Shown here: one piece after another, positions 7,296-17,320 of the stretch
Numbering within the stretch: position 1 is the first letter of the stretch
Layout: every line of letters starts with the position of its first letter
Origin: Saccharothrix syringae
GTDB lineage: Bacteria > Actinomycetota > Actinomycetes > Mycobacteriales > Pseudonocardiaceae
DNA length: 64,000 nucleotides
Direction of reading: 5' to 3'
NCBI RefSeq assembly: GCF_009498035.1
Contig: NZ_CP034550.1
Location: 10,354,001-10,418,000, forward strand
The notes under the pieces: generated by a model
Database searches by the model: none
Told to the model about the DNA's origin: nothing
Seen by the model: only the letters and a program-made list of their open reading frames with translations
Program-made: the position numbers and the translations under genes

Positions 7296-10010
7296 TCACC
7301 CCAGCGCCTCCAGCCGCGCGCGCACCTCCTCGGCGTGCGGGTGGCGCAGCTCCTCGAACGCGGCCAGCGCGTTGCGCAGCGCCTCGCGCGCCGCGCCCGG
7401 GTCGCCCAGGCGCCGGTGGGTCTCGGCCAGCCCGCTCCACGCGCCCGCCTCGTAGTAGCGGTCGCCCGACTTCGCGAACAGCTCCAGCGCGCGCCGCTGG
7501 GACACCACCGCCTCCTCCAGCCGCCCCAGCTCGCGGTGGGCCAGGCCCAGGTTCTCCAGGGCGGCGGCCTGGCCGGGCAGGTCGGTGATGCTCTCGTACA
7601 GCTCGATCGCGGCCTCCGCGTACCGCACCGCCTCGTCGAGGTTGCCCAGCTCGTGGTGCAGGTACCCGATGGCGGTGAACGCCCGCGCCTGCCCCGGCAC
7701 GTGCCCCAGCTCGCGGAACAGCTCCAGCGCGCGCAGGTCCAGCGGCAGCGCCTCGGCGGGCCGGGACCTCAGCTCCAGGCTCCCGGCCAGGTTCACCAGC
7801 ACGTACGCCTCCCCGGCCCGGTCGCCGACCTCCCGGAACAGCTCCAGCGCCGCGCCCAGCCGCTGCTCCGCCTCGGCCCAGTTGTGCAGCAGCGCGTTGG
7901 CCCGCCCCAGGCCGCGGTGCATGTGCGCGCTGCCGTGCGCGTCGCCCAGCCGCCCGGCCGCGGCCAGGCCGGCGCCGCACACCTCCAGCCACTCCGGCCA
8001 GTGGCCGCCGGAGTGCAGGAACGTCGCCATGCACAGGGGTATCCGCCACGCGTGGCCGTCGAAGCCGTGCTCGGCGGCGTACCCGACCACCGCGATCAGC
8101 GTGCGCAGCTCGCCCCGGAACCAGGTCAGCGCCTCGGCGTGCGAGCCGACGCGCTCGGGCACCACGCCGTCGGCCGCCGGGGGCAGGTCCACCGGCTCGC
8201 GCTGCGGGTAGAGCACCCGGTCCACGTGCTCGGCGGTGTGCAGGAAGTGGTCGAGCAGCCGGAGCCGGGCCGCCCGGACCTCGGCGCCGGTCAGCTCGGC
8301 CGCGGCCCGGTCGGCGGCGTAGGCGCGCAGCAGGTCGTGCGCGGTGTACCGGCCGGGCGCGTGCTCGGTGACCAGGTGGGCCTGCGCCAGCTCGGCCAGC
8401 GCCCGGCGGGCCTCGCCGACCGGCAGCGCGGCCAGGCTCGCGGTGGCGGGCAGCGAGATGTCCGGACCTGGGCTCAGGCCCAGCAGCCGGAACACGCGCG
8501 CCGCCGCGTCGCCCAGGTGCTGGTAGGACCAGGAGAAGACGTCGCGGACCGCGGTGAGCCGGTCGCCGGTGTCCAGGACGTCCAGCGGGCCGCAGCACTC
8601 CAGCTCCTCGACCAGCGCCCGCAGCGACGCGACCGGTGAGGTGGCCGTGCGGGCGGCCACCACCGCCAGGGCCAGCGGCAGGCCCGCGCACCGGGCGACG
8701 AGCTGGTCGACCGCCTCCGGCTCGGCCGCGGTCCGGCCCGGGCCCGCGGCCGCCTCCAGCAGCTGGGCGGACTCCTCGGGGCTGAACAGGTCCAGGCGCA
8801 CCGGCCGGGCGCCCTCCTGCACCACGAGCCCGATGAGCCGGTCGCGGCTGGTGACCAGGGCCAGGCAGCCCGGCGAACCCGGCAGCAGCGGCCGGACCTG
8901 GTCGACGTCGCGGGCGTTGTCCAGCAGCACCAGCACGGCCCGGTCGGCGAGCAGGCTGCGGTAGAGCGAGGCGCGGGCCTCCAGCGCGGCCGGGATGCGG
9001 CCGGGCGGCACGTCCAGCGCCTCCAGGAAGGAGCCCAGCACGTCGGACGGCGACACCGGCTGCCCGGACGGGTCGAAGCCGCGCAGGTTCGCGTAGAGCT
9101 GCCCGTCCGGGTAGCGGCCGGCGGCCCGGTGCGCCCAGTGGACCGCGAGCGCGGTCTTGCCGACGCCCGCCGGACCGCTGATCGCCGCGATGACCATCGC
9201 CGGGCCGGCCGCGGCGGCGTCCAGCTCGCGCAGCGCCCGCTGCCTGCCGACGAACACCCGCGGCGCCGCGGGCAGCCCGCGCGGCACGCCCGGTCGCGGC
9301 GGCACGACCGCACCGGTGCCCAGCACCTGCCGGTGCGCCTCCCGCAGCGCGGGCCCCGGCTCGACGCCCAGCTCGCGGGCCAGGTGCGCGCGCACCTCCT
9401 GGTACGCGGCCAGCGCCTCGGCCTGCCGGTCGGCGCGGTGCAGCGCGGTCACCAGCTGCGCCCAGAAGCTCTCGCGCAGCGGGTACCGCCGGGTCAGCGC
9501 GCGCAGCTCCTCCACCACCTCGCGGGCCCGCCCGGCGGCCAGGTCGGCCCCGACGCGCTTCTCCAGCACGTCCAGGCGGTGCTCCAGCAGCGGCGCGACC
9601 TCCTCGCGGTGCAGCAGGTCCGACCGCACGTCCGGCAGCGGCTCGCCCCGCCACACCGCCAGCGCCTCGGCGTACCGCCCGCGCGCCACCAGGTCCCGGT
9701 AGCGGTGCAGGTCCAGGCTCCCCGGCGGCACGTCGGCGACGTAGCCCGCGCCGGCCGTGCGCACCACGTTGACCTCGCCCAGCGCCTGCCGCAGCCGGGT
9801 CACCACCATCTGCAGCGTCGCCCTGGCCCGCCGCGGGTTGGGCGGCGCGTCGTCCCACAGCCACTCCACCAGCCGGTCGGCCGGCACGACCTCGTCGGCG
9901 TGCAGCAGCAGCGCGGCCAGCAGCACCCGCACCCGGCCCGCGGGCACCGGCACCACCCGGCCGTCCACCTTCACGCACAGCGGACCCAGGACACCGAACT
10001 CAACCGCCAC
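7296..10010 (-). CDS. SARP/AfsR-type regulator with STAND ATPase and TPR repeats (copy 1)
   Basis: 904 residues from a GTG with GGGGGAG just upstream. Order: winged-helix DNA-binding domain (about 5-90, VLGPL ... RVLLAALLL ... LVEWLW ... VVTRLRQALG), bacterial transcriptional activation domain (about 95-245), NB-ARC/STAND NTPase (Walker A GPAGVGKT near 280; LVLLDNAR Walker B-like), then TPR repeats (about 620-890, GEAYVLVNLAGSLELRSR-type units). Such proteins sense a signal through the TPR/STAND part and activate transcription at direct repeats. It is the nearest of three paralogues to the Hsp70-like gene, 126 bases away. Confidence 0.92.
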   Translation of the reverse strand: MAVEFGVLGPLCVKVDGRVVPVPAGRVRVLLAALLLHADEVVPADRLVEWLWDDAPPNPRRARATLQMVVTRLRQALGEVNVVRTAGAGYVADVPPGSLDLHRYRDLVARGRYAEALAVWRGEPLPDVRSDLLHREEVAPLLEHRLDVLEKRVGADLAAGRAREVVEELRALTRRYPLRESFWAQLVTALHRADRQAEALAAYQEVRAHLARELGVEPGPALREAHRQVLGTGAVVPPRPGVPRGLPAAPRVFVGRQRALRELDAAAAGPAMVIAAISGPAGVGKTALAVHWAHRAAGRYPDGQLYANLRGFDPSGQPVSPSDVLGSFLEALDVPPGRIPAALEARASLYRSLLADRAVLVLLDNARDVDQVRPLLPGSPGCLALVTSRDRLIGLVVQEGARPVRLDLFSPEESAQLLEAAAGPGRTAAEPEAVDQLVARCAGLPLALAVVAARTATSPVASLRALVEELECCGPLDVLDTGDRLTAVRDVFSWSYQHLGDAAARVFRLLGLSPGPDISLPATASLAALPVGEARRALAELAQAHLVTEHAPGRYTAHDLLRAYAADRAAAELTGAEVRAARLRLLDHFLHTAEHVDRVLYPQREPVDLPPAADGVVPERVGSHAEALTWFRGELRTLIAVVGYAAEHGFDGHAWRIPLCMATFLHSGGHWPEWLEVCGAGLAAAGRLGDAHGSAHMHRGLGRANALLHNWAEAEQRLGAALELFREVGDRAGEAYVLVNLAGSLELRSRPAEALPLDLRALELFRELGHVPGQARAFTAIGYLHHELGNLDEAVRYAEAAIELYESITDLPGQAAALENLGLAHRELGRLEEAVVSQRRALELFAKSGDRYYEAGAWSGLAETHRRLGDPGAAREALRNALAAFEELRHPHAEEVRARLEALG

Positions 10011-10205
10011 GAGCTCCCCCGTCCCGCGCGAGCGCGCCGCGAGGGGGCCGCGGGGCCGCCCCCGGCACGTCGAACCCGATCACGCGACCGCCGCCCGGTG
10101 CCCCGCGAGCGCGACCAGGACCGCCATCCCACTCCCCCCTTGAGAGTGGTGAGTTTACGTCCGGTGGCGGGTCGCGCGCGTTCCGTTATCCACCCCGGGG
10201 CCGGC

Positions 10206-12932
10206 TCACGGCGCCGCGGCCAGCTTCCCGCGGACCCGCTCGACCGCGCTGTGCCCGATGTCCTCCAGGATCGCCAGCGCGTCCGCCCACGTCCGCCGCG
10301 CCTCGGCCCGGTCGCCCAGCACCTCGTGGGTGTCGCCGAGCCGTTCGAGCGTCGCCGCCTCCTCGAACCGGTCGCCGCTGACCCGGTACAGGGGCAGCGC
10401 GGCCCGGTAGCACCGCACCGCCTCGTCCAGGTCGCCGAGGTGGTGGTGGACGTAGCCCAGGCTGTCCCAGGTGGCCGCCTCGCCGAGCACGTCGTTGAGC
10501 TGCTGGAACAGCTCCAGCGCCCGCTCGCAGTCGGCCAGCGCGCGCCGGTGGTCGCCCACGGTGGCGCGGTTCCAGCCGATCGCGTTGAGGGACCTGGCGC
10601 ACCCCGCCCGGTCGCCCAGCTCCCGGAACAGCTCGAACGCCTGCTCGGTGTGGTGCAGCGCCTCCACGGCCCGGTCGGCGAACTCGTACAGGCCGCCCAG
10701 GTGGCGGTGGATGTTCGCGCGCACCCGCCGGTCCCCCAGCTCCCGCGCCAGGTCGAGCGCGATCCGCAGGTGGTGCTCCGCCACGTCGAGGCGGCGCAGC
10801 ATGATGTTCATCCGGCCCAGGCCGCGGTGGGCCGACATCACGCCGACCGGGTCGTCCAGCAGCCGCGCCGCCTCCAGGGCCACGAGCTGGCACCCGGCCT
10901 GCTCGTGCCAGTGGCCGCGCAGCCGGGCGAACGCGGTGGTCGCCCACGGCACCTGCCAGGCGTGGCGGTGGAACCCCGTCTCGTGGGCCCACGACACCAG
11001 CGCGCACAGCACCGGGTACTCCAGCTGGAACCACGCCATGGCCTCGGCCCGGGAGGCGAACCCGCGCACCGCCGCGCCGGGCTCGGGCGGCGGGAGCGCG
11101 ATCTCGTCGCGGTGCGGGTAGAGCACGCGGTCCGCGGCGTCGGCGGAGTGCAGGTAGTGGTCGAACATCCGGGCCAGCCCGGGGCGCACCGCCTCGGCCG
11201 AGACCAGCTCGCGGGCGTAGGCGCACACCAGGTCGTGCTGGGAGAAGCGGCCGGGCGCGTGCTCCACGACCAGGTTCACCCGGCGCAGCTCGGCCAGGGT
11301 CGTCCGGGCCTCGCGCGGCTCGACGCCCGCCAGGCTCGCCGCGGCCGCGACCGACACCTCCGGGCCCGGGTGCCACCCGAGCAGGCCGAACAGCCGGGCC
11401 GCCGCCGGGCTCAGCCGCTCGTAGGACCAGGAGAACACCGCCCGCACGCTGGTCGTGGTGTCGCCGGTGTCCAGCGCGGCCAGCCGCGTCCGCTCGTCGG
11501 CCAGCTCGTCGGCGAACACCCGCAGCGGGAACTCGGGGTGCGTGGCGGCGCGAGCGGCCACCACCGACAGCGCCAGCGGCAGCCCGGCGCAGTGCCGGAC
11601 CAGGTCGCGCACGGCGCCCGGCTCGGCGGCGACCCGGTCCGCGCCGAGCTGGTGGGCCAGCAGCGCGGTGGACTCGACGTCGTCGAGCACGTCCACGGCC
11701 AGCGACCGGGCGCCCTCCCGGACCACCAGCCCGTCGAGCCGGCGCCTGCTGGTCACCACGGCCAGGCAGGCCGGGCCGCTGGGCAGCAGCGGCCGCACCT
11801 GCTCGCTGTCCGCGGCGTTGTCCAGCACCACCAGCACCCGCCGGTCGGCCAGCAGGCTCCGGTACAGGGCCACCTGCTCGTCCGCCGTGGGCGGCACCCG
11901 CTCGCGCGGCACGCCCAGCGCGCCCAGGAAGCCGCGCACCGCCACGTCCGGCGGCACCGGCACCGCGGCCGGGTCGAACCCCCGCAGGTTGACGTAGAGC
12001 TGGCCGTCGGGGAACCGCTGCCGGTTGCGCGCCGCCCAGTGCAGCGCCAGCGCGGTCTTGCCGATGCCCGGCGCGCCGCTGATCGCCGAGATCACCACCG
12101 CGCCGCCGGCCGGGCCGCCCGGGTCGAGCAGGTCCGCCAGCGCGGCCAGCTCGCGGTCCCGGCCGATGAAGAACGGCGTGTGCAGGGGTAGCTGGCGGGG
12201 CACCGGGGCGCCGCCGGCCGCCGGGTCGGGCGCGTTGGTCAGGATCCGCTGGTGCAGCTCCCGCAGCCGCGGGCTCGGGTCGACGCCCAGCTCCTCCACC
12301 AGGTGGGCGCTGAGCGCCTGGTAGGCGGCCAGCGCCTCGGACTGCCTGCCCGACCGGGTCAGCGCGGTCATCAGCTGCGCCCAGAACCGCTCGCGCAGCG
12401 GGTGCTCCCCGGTCAGCGCGCGCAGCTCCGGCACCAGCTCCGCGGCCCGGCCCGCGGCCAGGTCCGCGTCGACGCGCTGCTCCAGCACGGCCAGCCGCTC
12501 CTCCAGCAGCGGCGCGACCTCCTCGGCGTGCAGCGCGTCGGAGCGCACGTCGGACAGCGGCGCGCCGCGCCACAGGTCCAGCGCCTCGGCGAACCGGCCG
12601 GTCGCCGCGAACCGGCGGAAGCACTCCAGGTCCAGGGTGCCGTCGGGCACGTCGGCCAGGTAGCCGTTGGTGGCGGTGCGCACCACGTCCACCTCGCCCA
12701 GCGACCGGCGCAGCCGGGTCACCACCATGTGCAGGCCCGCCCGCGACCGCTCCGGCGCCGACGCGCCCGGCCACAGCACGTCGACCAGCTCGTCGACCGG
12801 GACGACCCGGTTGGCGCGCAGCAGCAGGACGGCCAGCAGCACCCGCGCCTTGCCCGCGGGCAGCGGCACCGGGCGGTCGTCGTGCCACACCTCCAGCGGT
12901 CCGAGCACCTTGAACGCAGTGGCCATGCCCAT
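10206..12932 (-). CDS. SARP/AfsR-type regulator with STAND ATPase and TPR repeats (copy 2)
   Basis: 908 residues, or 906 from the second ATG (MATAFKVLGPLEV). Domain order is the same as in its two neighbours: winged helix, BTAD, NB-ARC with Walker A GAPGIGKT, a winged-helix-like STAND segment, and a TPR tail. It is most like copy 3 in the BTAD region (PELRALTGEHPLRERFWAQLM). The three genes are separated by only 195 and 77 bases and read the same way, which is consistent with tandem duplication followed by divergence. Confidence 0.92.
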   Translation of the reverse strand: MGMATAFKVLGPLEVWHDDRPVPLPAGKARVLLAVLLLRANRVVPVDELVDVLWPGASAPERSRAGLHMVVTRLRRSLGEVDVVRTATNGYLADVPDGTLDLECFRRFAATGRFAEALDLWRGAPLSDVRSDALHAEEVAPLLEERLAVLEQRVDADLAAGRAAELVPELRALTGEHPLRERFWAQLMTALTRSGRQSEALAAYQALSAHLVEELGVDPSPRLRELHQRILTNAPDPAAGGAPVPRQLPLHTPFFIGRDRELAALADLLDPGGPAGGAVVISAISGAPGIGKTALALHWAARNRQRFPDGQLYVNLRGFDPAAVPVPPDVAVRGFLGALGVPRERVPPTADEQVALYRSLLADRRVLVVLDNAADSEQVRPLLPSGPACLAVVTSRRRLDGLVVREGARSLAVDVLDDVESTALLAHQLGADRVAAEPGAVRDLVRHCAGLPLALSVVAARAATHPEFPLRVFADELADERTRLAALDTGDTTTSVRAVFSWSYERLSPAAARLFGLLGWHPGPEVSVAAAASLAGVEPREARTTLAELRRVNLVVEHAPGRFSQHDLVCAYARELVSAEAVRPGLARMFDHYLHSADAADRVLYPHRDEIALPPPEPGAAVRGFASRAEAMAWFQLEYPVLCALVSWAHETGFHRHAWQVPWATTAFARLRGHWHEQAGCQLVALEAARLLDDPVGVMSAHRGLGRMNIMLRRLDVAEHHLRIALDLARELGDRRVRANIHRHLGGLYEFADRAVEALHHTEQAFELFRELGDRAGCARSLNAIGWNRATVGDHRRALADCERALELFQQLNDVLGEAATWDSLGYVHHHLGDLDEAVRCYRAALPLYRVSGDRFEEAATLERLGDTHEVLGDRAEARRTWADALAILEDIGHSAVERVRGKLAAAP

Positions 12933-13009
12933 CCCCCTCGCCGCGGTCGTGCCTGCCCGTACCCACCGTCACCGCGCGCGGACCCCGACCGGCGCGCGGG
13001 AGCCCCCGG

Positions 13010-15715
13010 CTACGGCTCCGCCAGGCGGGCGCGGACCCGGTCCGCCGCCGCCGAGCCCTCCGGCAGCAGGGCCAGCGCCGCCGCCCAGCTCGCCCTGGCC
13101 CCGGTGACGTCGCCCTTGGTAGTCAACGCGCGGGCCAGGTTCTCCAGTACCGCGGCCTCGGTGGACTGGTCGCGCGCCTCCGCCGCGCGGGCGCGGGCCA
13201 GCCGGTACGCGGCCACCGCCTCGTCCACCCGCCCGGCGGCGGCCAGCGCGTTGCCGTGGTTGTCCAGCACCCGGCCCTCCACGACCAGGTCGCCCGAGCC
13301 CTCCACCAGCCGCAACGCCCTGCTGCTCGCCTCGACCGCCTCCTCCACCCGCCCGAGCCGGGCCAGCACGCCCGACAGCGTGTTCAGCGTGATCGCCTCG
13401 CCGTGCTGGTCGCCGACGGCCACCAGCAGGCGCCGCGACTCCTCCAGCATGTCGACCGCGGTGGCGTCCCGGCCCAACTTGAGGTGGCAGATGGCCAGCG
13501 CGTTGAGCGCCAGCCCCTCGCCACGCCGGTCGCCCGCGCGCCGGTGCACCTCCAGGGCCACGTGGTGGCTGCGGATCGCGTCCTCGGGCCGGTCGGCGTC
13601 GCTGTAGGTCATGGCCAGCGCCCGCGCGGTCAGCGTCAGCGCCCGCGGGTCGCCGACCTCCCGGGCCGCCCGGGCGGCGAGCTCCAGCGCGGGCACGGTC
13701 TCGGCGAACCGCTTGGTGAGGTCGAACAGGGACCACTGGGCGATCGGCAGCCGCCACGCGTGCTCGGCGTGCCCCGAGCGGGTCGCGTGCGACGTGGCCG
13801 CGCACAGGTTCGCCCGCTCGACCTCCCACCACTCCAGCGCCTGGTCGCGGTCGGCGAACCCGAGCGCCCGCTCGCGGGCCACGCCGGTGCTGACGTCGGG
13901 GCGGACGGACCGGACGGCCGCCGCGGCGTTGAGCGCGGTGTCGACGTAGAAGTCCAGCAGCCGGCGCAGGGCGGCGTGCCGGGTGGCCTCGTCCTCCTCC
14001 TCGGCGGCCAGGCCGGCGGCGTACTCGCGCAGCAGGTCGTGCAGCGCGAACCGGCCCGACCGCTCGGAGACCAGGCTCGCGGCGGCCAGCCCGCGCAGCA
14101 GCCGCTGCGCCTCGCGCACCTCGACGCCGAGCAGCGCGGCCGCGGCCGCGGTCGACACGTCGTCGCCGGGCACCAGGCCGAGCAGCCGGAACGCGGCCCG
14201 CGCCTCGGCGTCCAGGCCCACGTAGGACGAGTCGAACGCGGCGCGCAGCGCGAACTCCTCGTCGCCGATGGCCAGCGCCTCCAGCCGGTCCTCCCGCCGC
14301 AGCTCGGCCACGTAGCCGGCGAGGTCGGGCACGGGCCGGGAGGCCAGGTTCACCCCGGCGATGCGCAGCGCCAGGGGCCAGTGCGCGCAGGTCTCGGCCA
14401 GCGCGGCGGCCGCCTCGGGCGCGGCGTCGAGCACCGCGTCGCCGAGCACGCCGCGCAGCAGCGTCAGCGACTCGTCCCCGTGCAGCGGCTCGACGTCGAA
14501 CCGCCGGGCCCCGGACCCCCCGACCAGCCCCAGCAGGCAGTCCCGGGTGGTCATCACCGCCGCCGAACCCGGGTGGCCGGGCAGCAGCAGCTCCACCGCC
14601 TCGTCCCGGGGCACGTTGTCCAGCACCACCAGCACCCGGCGGCCGGCCAGCAGCGACCGGTACCGCGCCGCCTGCTCCTCCCGGTCGCCGGGCACGTCCT
14701 CGGGCGCCACGCCCAGGGCGCGCAGGAACCGCGGCAGCACCACCGACACGGTGACCGCGGACGACGGCGCGTAGGCGCGCAGGTCCGCGAACAGCTGGCC
14801 GTCGGGGAACCGGTCGCGCAGCAGGTGCGCCACGTGCACCGCCAGCGCGGTCTTGCCGATGCCCGGCGGGCCCGCCACCACCGCGCACGACGGGTGATCG
14901 CCCGTCCCGGCCAGCTCGGCCGCCAGCTCGGCCACCAGGTCGGCCCGCCCGGCGAAGTCGACCGGCGGCGGGAGCTGGCGCGGCACCACGGCGGGCGGGG
15001 CACCGGGCGGGGGCTGCACGCCCGCCAGCAGCCGGGCGTGCAGCTCGCGCAGGGCCGGCCCGGGCGCGATGCCCAGCTCGTCGGCCAGGTGCGCGCGCAC
15101 CGCCTCGTACACGGCCAGCGCCTCGGCCCACTGGTCGGCCGCCTGCAGCGCCCGCATCAACTGGGCCCAGAACCGCTCGTGCAGCGGGTGGCGGCGGGTC
15201 AGCGCGCGCAGCTCCGGCACCAGCTCCGCCGCCCGGCCCGCGGCCAGGTCCGCGTCGACGCGCCGCTCCAGCACGGCCAGCCGCTCCTCCAGCAGCGGCA
15301 CGACCTCCTCGCGGTGCAGCGAGTCCGACCGCACGTCCGCCAGCGGCTCGCCCCGCCACAGCTCCAGCGCCTCGGCGAACCGGCCCCGCGCGGCCAGCTC
15401 CCGGTACCGGTGCAGGTCCAGGCTGCCCGGCGGCACGTCGGCGACGTAGCCCTCCGCGGCCGTGCGCACCACGTTCGCCGGACCCAGCGCCTGCCGCAGC
15501 CGGGTCACCACCATGTGCAGCGTCGCCCTGGCGCGCGAGGCGTTCGGCGGCGCACCGTCCCACAACCGGTCCACCAGCCGGTCGGCGGGCACCACCTCGT
15601 TCGCGCGCAGCAGCAGCGACGCCAGCAGGACCCGGGCCCGGCCCGCGGGAATGGGCACGGGGCGGTTGTCCAACCGCACCTCAAGGGGCCCGAGGACGCA
15701 CAGCTCGACCGACAC
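13010..15715 (-). CDS. SARP/AfsR-type regulator with STAND ATPase and TPR repeats (copy 3)
   Basis: 901 residues. The frame stays open for 310 codons upstream, but homology to the other two copies begins at the GTG at 15715 (VSVELCVLGPLEV), which I take as the start. The domains are as in copies 1 and 2: winged helix, BTAD, NB-ARC (Walker A GPPGIGKT; the Asp-rich VLVVLDNVP segment is Walker B-like), TPR tail. This copy is the first of the three in transcription order and would head the cluster if they share a transcript. Confidence 0.9.
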   Translation of the reverse strand: MSVELCVLGPLEVRLDNRPVPIPAGRARVLLASLLLRANEVVPADRLVDRLWDGAPPNASRARATLHMVVTRLRQALGPANVVRTAAEGYVADVPPGSLDLHRYRELAARGRFAEALELWRGEPLADVRSDSLHREEVVPLLEERLAVLERRVDADLAAGRAAELVPELRALTRRHPLHERFWAQLMRALQAADQWAEALAVYEAVRAHLADELGIAPGPALRELHARLLAGVQPPPGAPPAVVPRQLPPPVDFAGRADLVAELAAELAGTGDHPSCAVVAGPPGIGKTALAVHVAHLLRDRFPDGQLFADLRAYAPSSAVTVSVVLPRFLRALGVAPEDVPGDREEQAARYRSLLAGRRVLVVLDNVPRDEAVELLLPGHPGSAAVMTTRDCLLGLVGGSGARRFDVEPLHGDESLTLLRGVLGDAVLDAAPEAAAALAETCAHWPLALRIAGVNLASRPVPDLAGYVAELRREDRLEALAIGDEEFALRAAFDSSYVGLDAEARAAFRLLGLVPGDDVSTAAAAALLGVEVREAQRLLRGLAAASLVSERSGRFALHDLLREYAAGLAAEEEDEATRHAALRRLLDFYVDTALNAAAAVRSVRPDVSTGVARERALGFADRDQALEWWEVERANLCAATSHATRSGHAEHAWRLPIAQWSLFDLTKRFAETVPALELAARAAREVGDPRALTLTARALAMTYSDADRPEDAIRSHHVALEVHRRAGDRRGEGLALNALAICHLKLGRDATAVDMLEESRRLLVAVGDQHGEAITLNTLSGVLARLGRVEEAVEASSRALRLVEGSGDLVVEGRVLDNHGNALAAAGRVDEAVAAYRLARARAAEARDQSTEAAVLENLARALTTKGDVTGARASWAAALALLPEGSAAADRVRARLAEP

Positions 15716-16059
15716 CGCTCCCCCTACCGTCCCCGAAGGAGCATAGGGGAGTCCGGATTCCCGTGACAGCGAGGCGTGAGCCGAGTGTGAGGCCCACCGG
15801 GCACAGTGGGCACCGTCCACCGAGGTCCGGGGGAACCGGGTGGGCGCGCGGCGGCCGAGGCAGGAGGGGGGCCCACCGCGTGCGCACCGGGCGGGCCCGT
15901 CCCAGGGGGAACCGGGGGCCGGGGCCCGGGTGGACACCCGTGACACGCGGTCGCCGGGGCGCTCTCCCGCCCCGGTGACCGCGCGTCGCGCCACACTCCG
16001 TCGACGCGAAGGGCCCCACCGGGGGCTGTCCGGGCGAGCGGGCCCTCTTGTTACCGGGG
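15716..16059. other. Gene-free gap upstream of SARP copy 3
   Basis: 344 bases between the start of SARP copy 3 and the stop of the next minus-strand gene. The long frame that crosses it has no homology upstream of 15715. It presumably contains the promoter for the SARP cluster; no clear -35/-10 pair was found. Confidence 0.5.
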
Positions 16060-16980
16060 TTACGTCGCGGCTGCCCCCTCCCGGACCTCCAGGACCGTGC
16101 AGTTGTGGAGCTGTCGCACTAGCTTCGAGGCTAGGGTCCAGCGAATCGCGGGGGCGATGAAGGAGACGAGTTCGTTCTCGACGGGAACGGGCCGCCCCGC
16201 CCCTGCGCGGTACCGGAAGCCCTCGACCCCGTGGACCGGGCACGAGGCCGCCTGCGCGACGAGGTGCCCCTCGTCGCGCAGAGCGGGGCAGACGCGGGTC
16301 GCCAAGGCCAGGCAGGATTCGCAGACCGGGGGCTCGCTGACGAGCATCCCCTCGGGCCAACCGCGCCAGTCCCCCGTGCGGTTGCGCAGGAGCCAGAGAA
16401 CGCCCCTGTCGTCGCCGTGGGCTGGTCGACCGCAGACCTGGCACAGCAGTTTCCGCATGGCGCGCCGCTGACGGTGAACGTGGATCTTGGCGAACTGCGG
16501 CTTGCCGCGTCCGGAGGCGACCGTCGCCCGGTCCCAGAGGACGCCCCGGCTGTCGCGGTCGCCGAGGATCTCGTCCGCATACGCGATGCCCGCTCCGCCC
16601 CGACGTTCCACGAGCTGCGGCTCCCGCACCGCCTCCTCGCTCCACATGGCGATGTAGGGGACGACGGGCTTCGCCCTGTCCTCCTCCACGCCTGTGGAAT
16701 CCGCCGGCGAGGGCTCTGCGGTTCGTGTCGCCGGCATGGTTCCACTCTCACCCATTGGGGAAGCGTTCCGAAAAACGCGCTCGGCGGTCTCGCGAACCTC
16801 GGGCAGCGCCTCGGCGAGGACCTCGTGGAACTTCTCCACAGCCTCGGGAAGCAGATGCAGGCTCACCACTCCGTCGAAGTCCGCCACGAAGTCGCCGTTG
16901 TCCTCGACTCGGGATTCGAATGTGGCGTCACCCCAAATCCGTATTCGCGAACTGTGTTCCACTCCGTTTTCGGGCCGCAT
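16060..16980 (-). CDS. Unknown two-part protein with a Cys-rich, probably zinc-binding C-terminal half
   Basis: 306 residues from the ATG at 16980; the frame is open further upstream (to 17142), and GTG 16995 is another possible start. Residues 1-70 are acidic, with predicted strands and a helix (DFDGVVSLHLLPEAVEKF). After a Pro/Thr/Ser-rich linker, MPATRTAEPS could be the start of a separate protein. The second half has CQVCGRPA, CESCLALATRVCP and a CPVHG motif, suggesting a zinc-binding fold. I do not recognise the family. It is divergent from the broken XRE gene. The second half could be an independent gene if the inner ATG is used. Confidence 0.6.
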   Translation of the reverse strand: MRPENGVEHSSRIRIWGDATFESRVEDNGDFVADFDGVVSLHLLPEAVEKFHEVLAEALPEVRETAERVFRNASPMGESGTMPATRTAEPSPADSTGVEEDRAKPVVPYIAMWSEEAVREPQLVERRGGAGIAYADEILGDRDSRGVLWDRATVASGRGKPQFAKIHVHRQRRAMRKLLCQVCGRPAHGDDRGVLWLLRNRTGDWRGWPEGMLVSEPPVCESCLALATRVCPALRDEGHLVAQAASCPVHGVEGFRYRAGAGRPVPVENELVSFIAPAIRWTLASKLVRQLHNCTVLEVREGAAAT

Positions 16981-17320
16981 CACCACTTCTGGCACATCCC
17001 TTCGTTTCCCGTGCCGGGCCGAGGTCGGTCCTGTCGCCCGCCACGTCAGCCCGTGGCGGTTCACCGCCCCTCTGCGCCGAGGCCGCGAGGCGCGACTCAC
17101 GCCGCAGTCGGCGGGGCGGGCCCGGCGGGCGGCGCGGGGCATGGACGGTCAACGCCAGGAGCAGTCCGTGCCCCCCAGAAGCGCGATCACCATTCCGAGT
17201 CACTTCCTGCGAACTGGACAAGGAGATATCCGCATCAGCGGCAGTGGTTCACCCCGTCTGCACCCTGACACCGACAGACGCTTCGGATACCTGTCCTGGC
17301 GTTGCCCACGGAGGCGAACC
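16981..17320. other. Intergenic gap between the zinc protein and the XRE pseudogene
   Basis: About 340 bases between two divergent starts, with lower GC than the flanks. The far left may encode extra N-terminal residues of the zinc protein. A good Shine-Dalgarno (GGAGGCG at about 17310) belongs to the XRE gene. I see no other gene. Confidence 0.45.

Noticed and set aside
5278..9978. A 1566-codon minus-strand frame spanning the Hsp70-like gene and SARP copy 1
   Set aside because: Its translation is Arg/Ala/Gly low-complexity, typical of a shadow; two real domain-rich genes lie in another frame of the same strand.
15716..16645. N-terminal extension of SARP copy 3
   Set aside because: The frame is open, but the paralogues start at the position matching GTG 15715 and the extension overlaps a Cys-rich gene and a gap with no homology.
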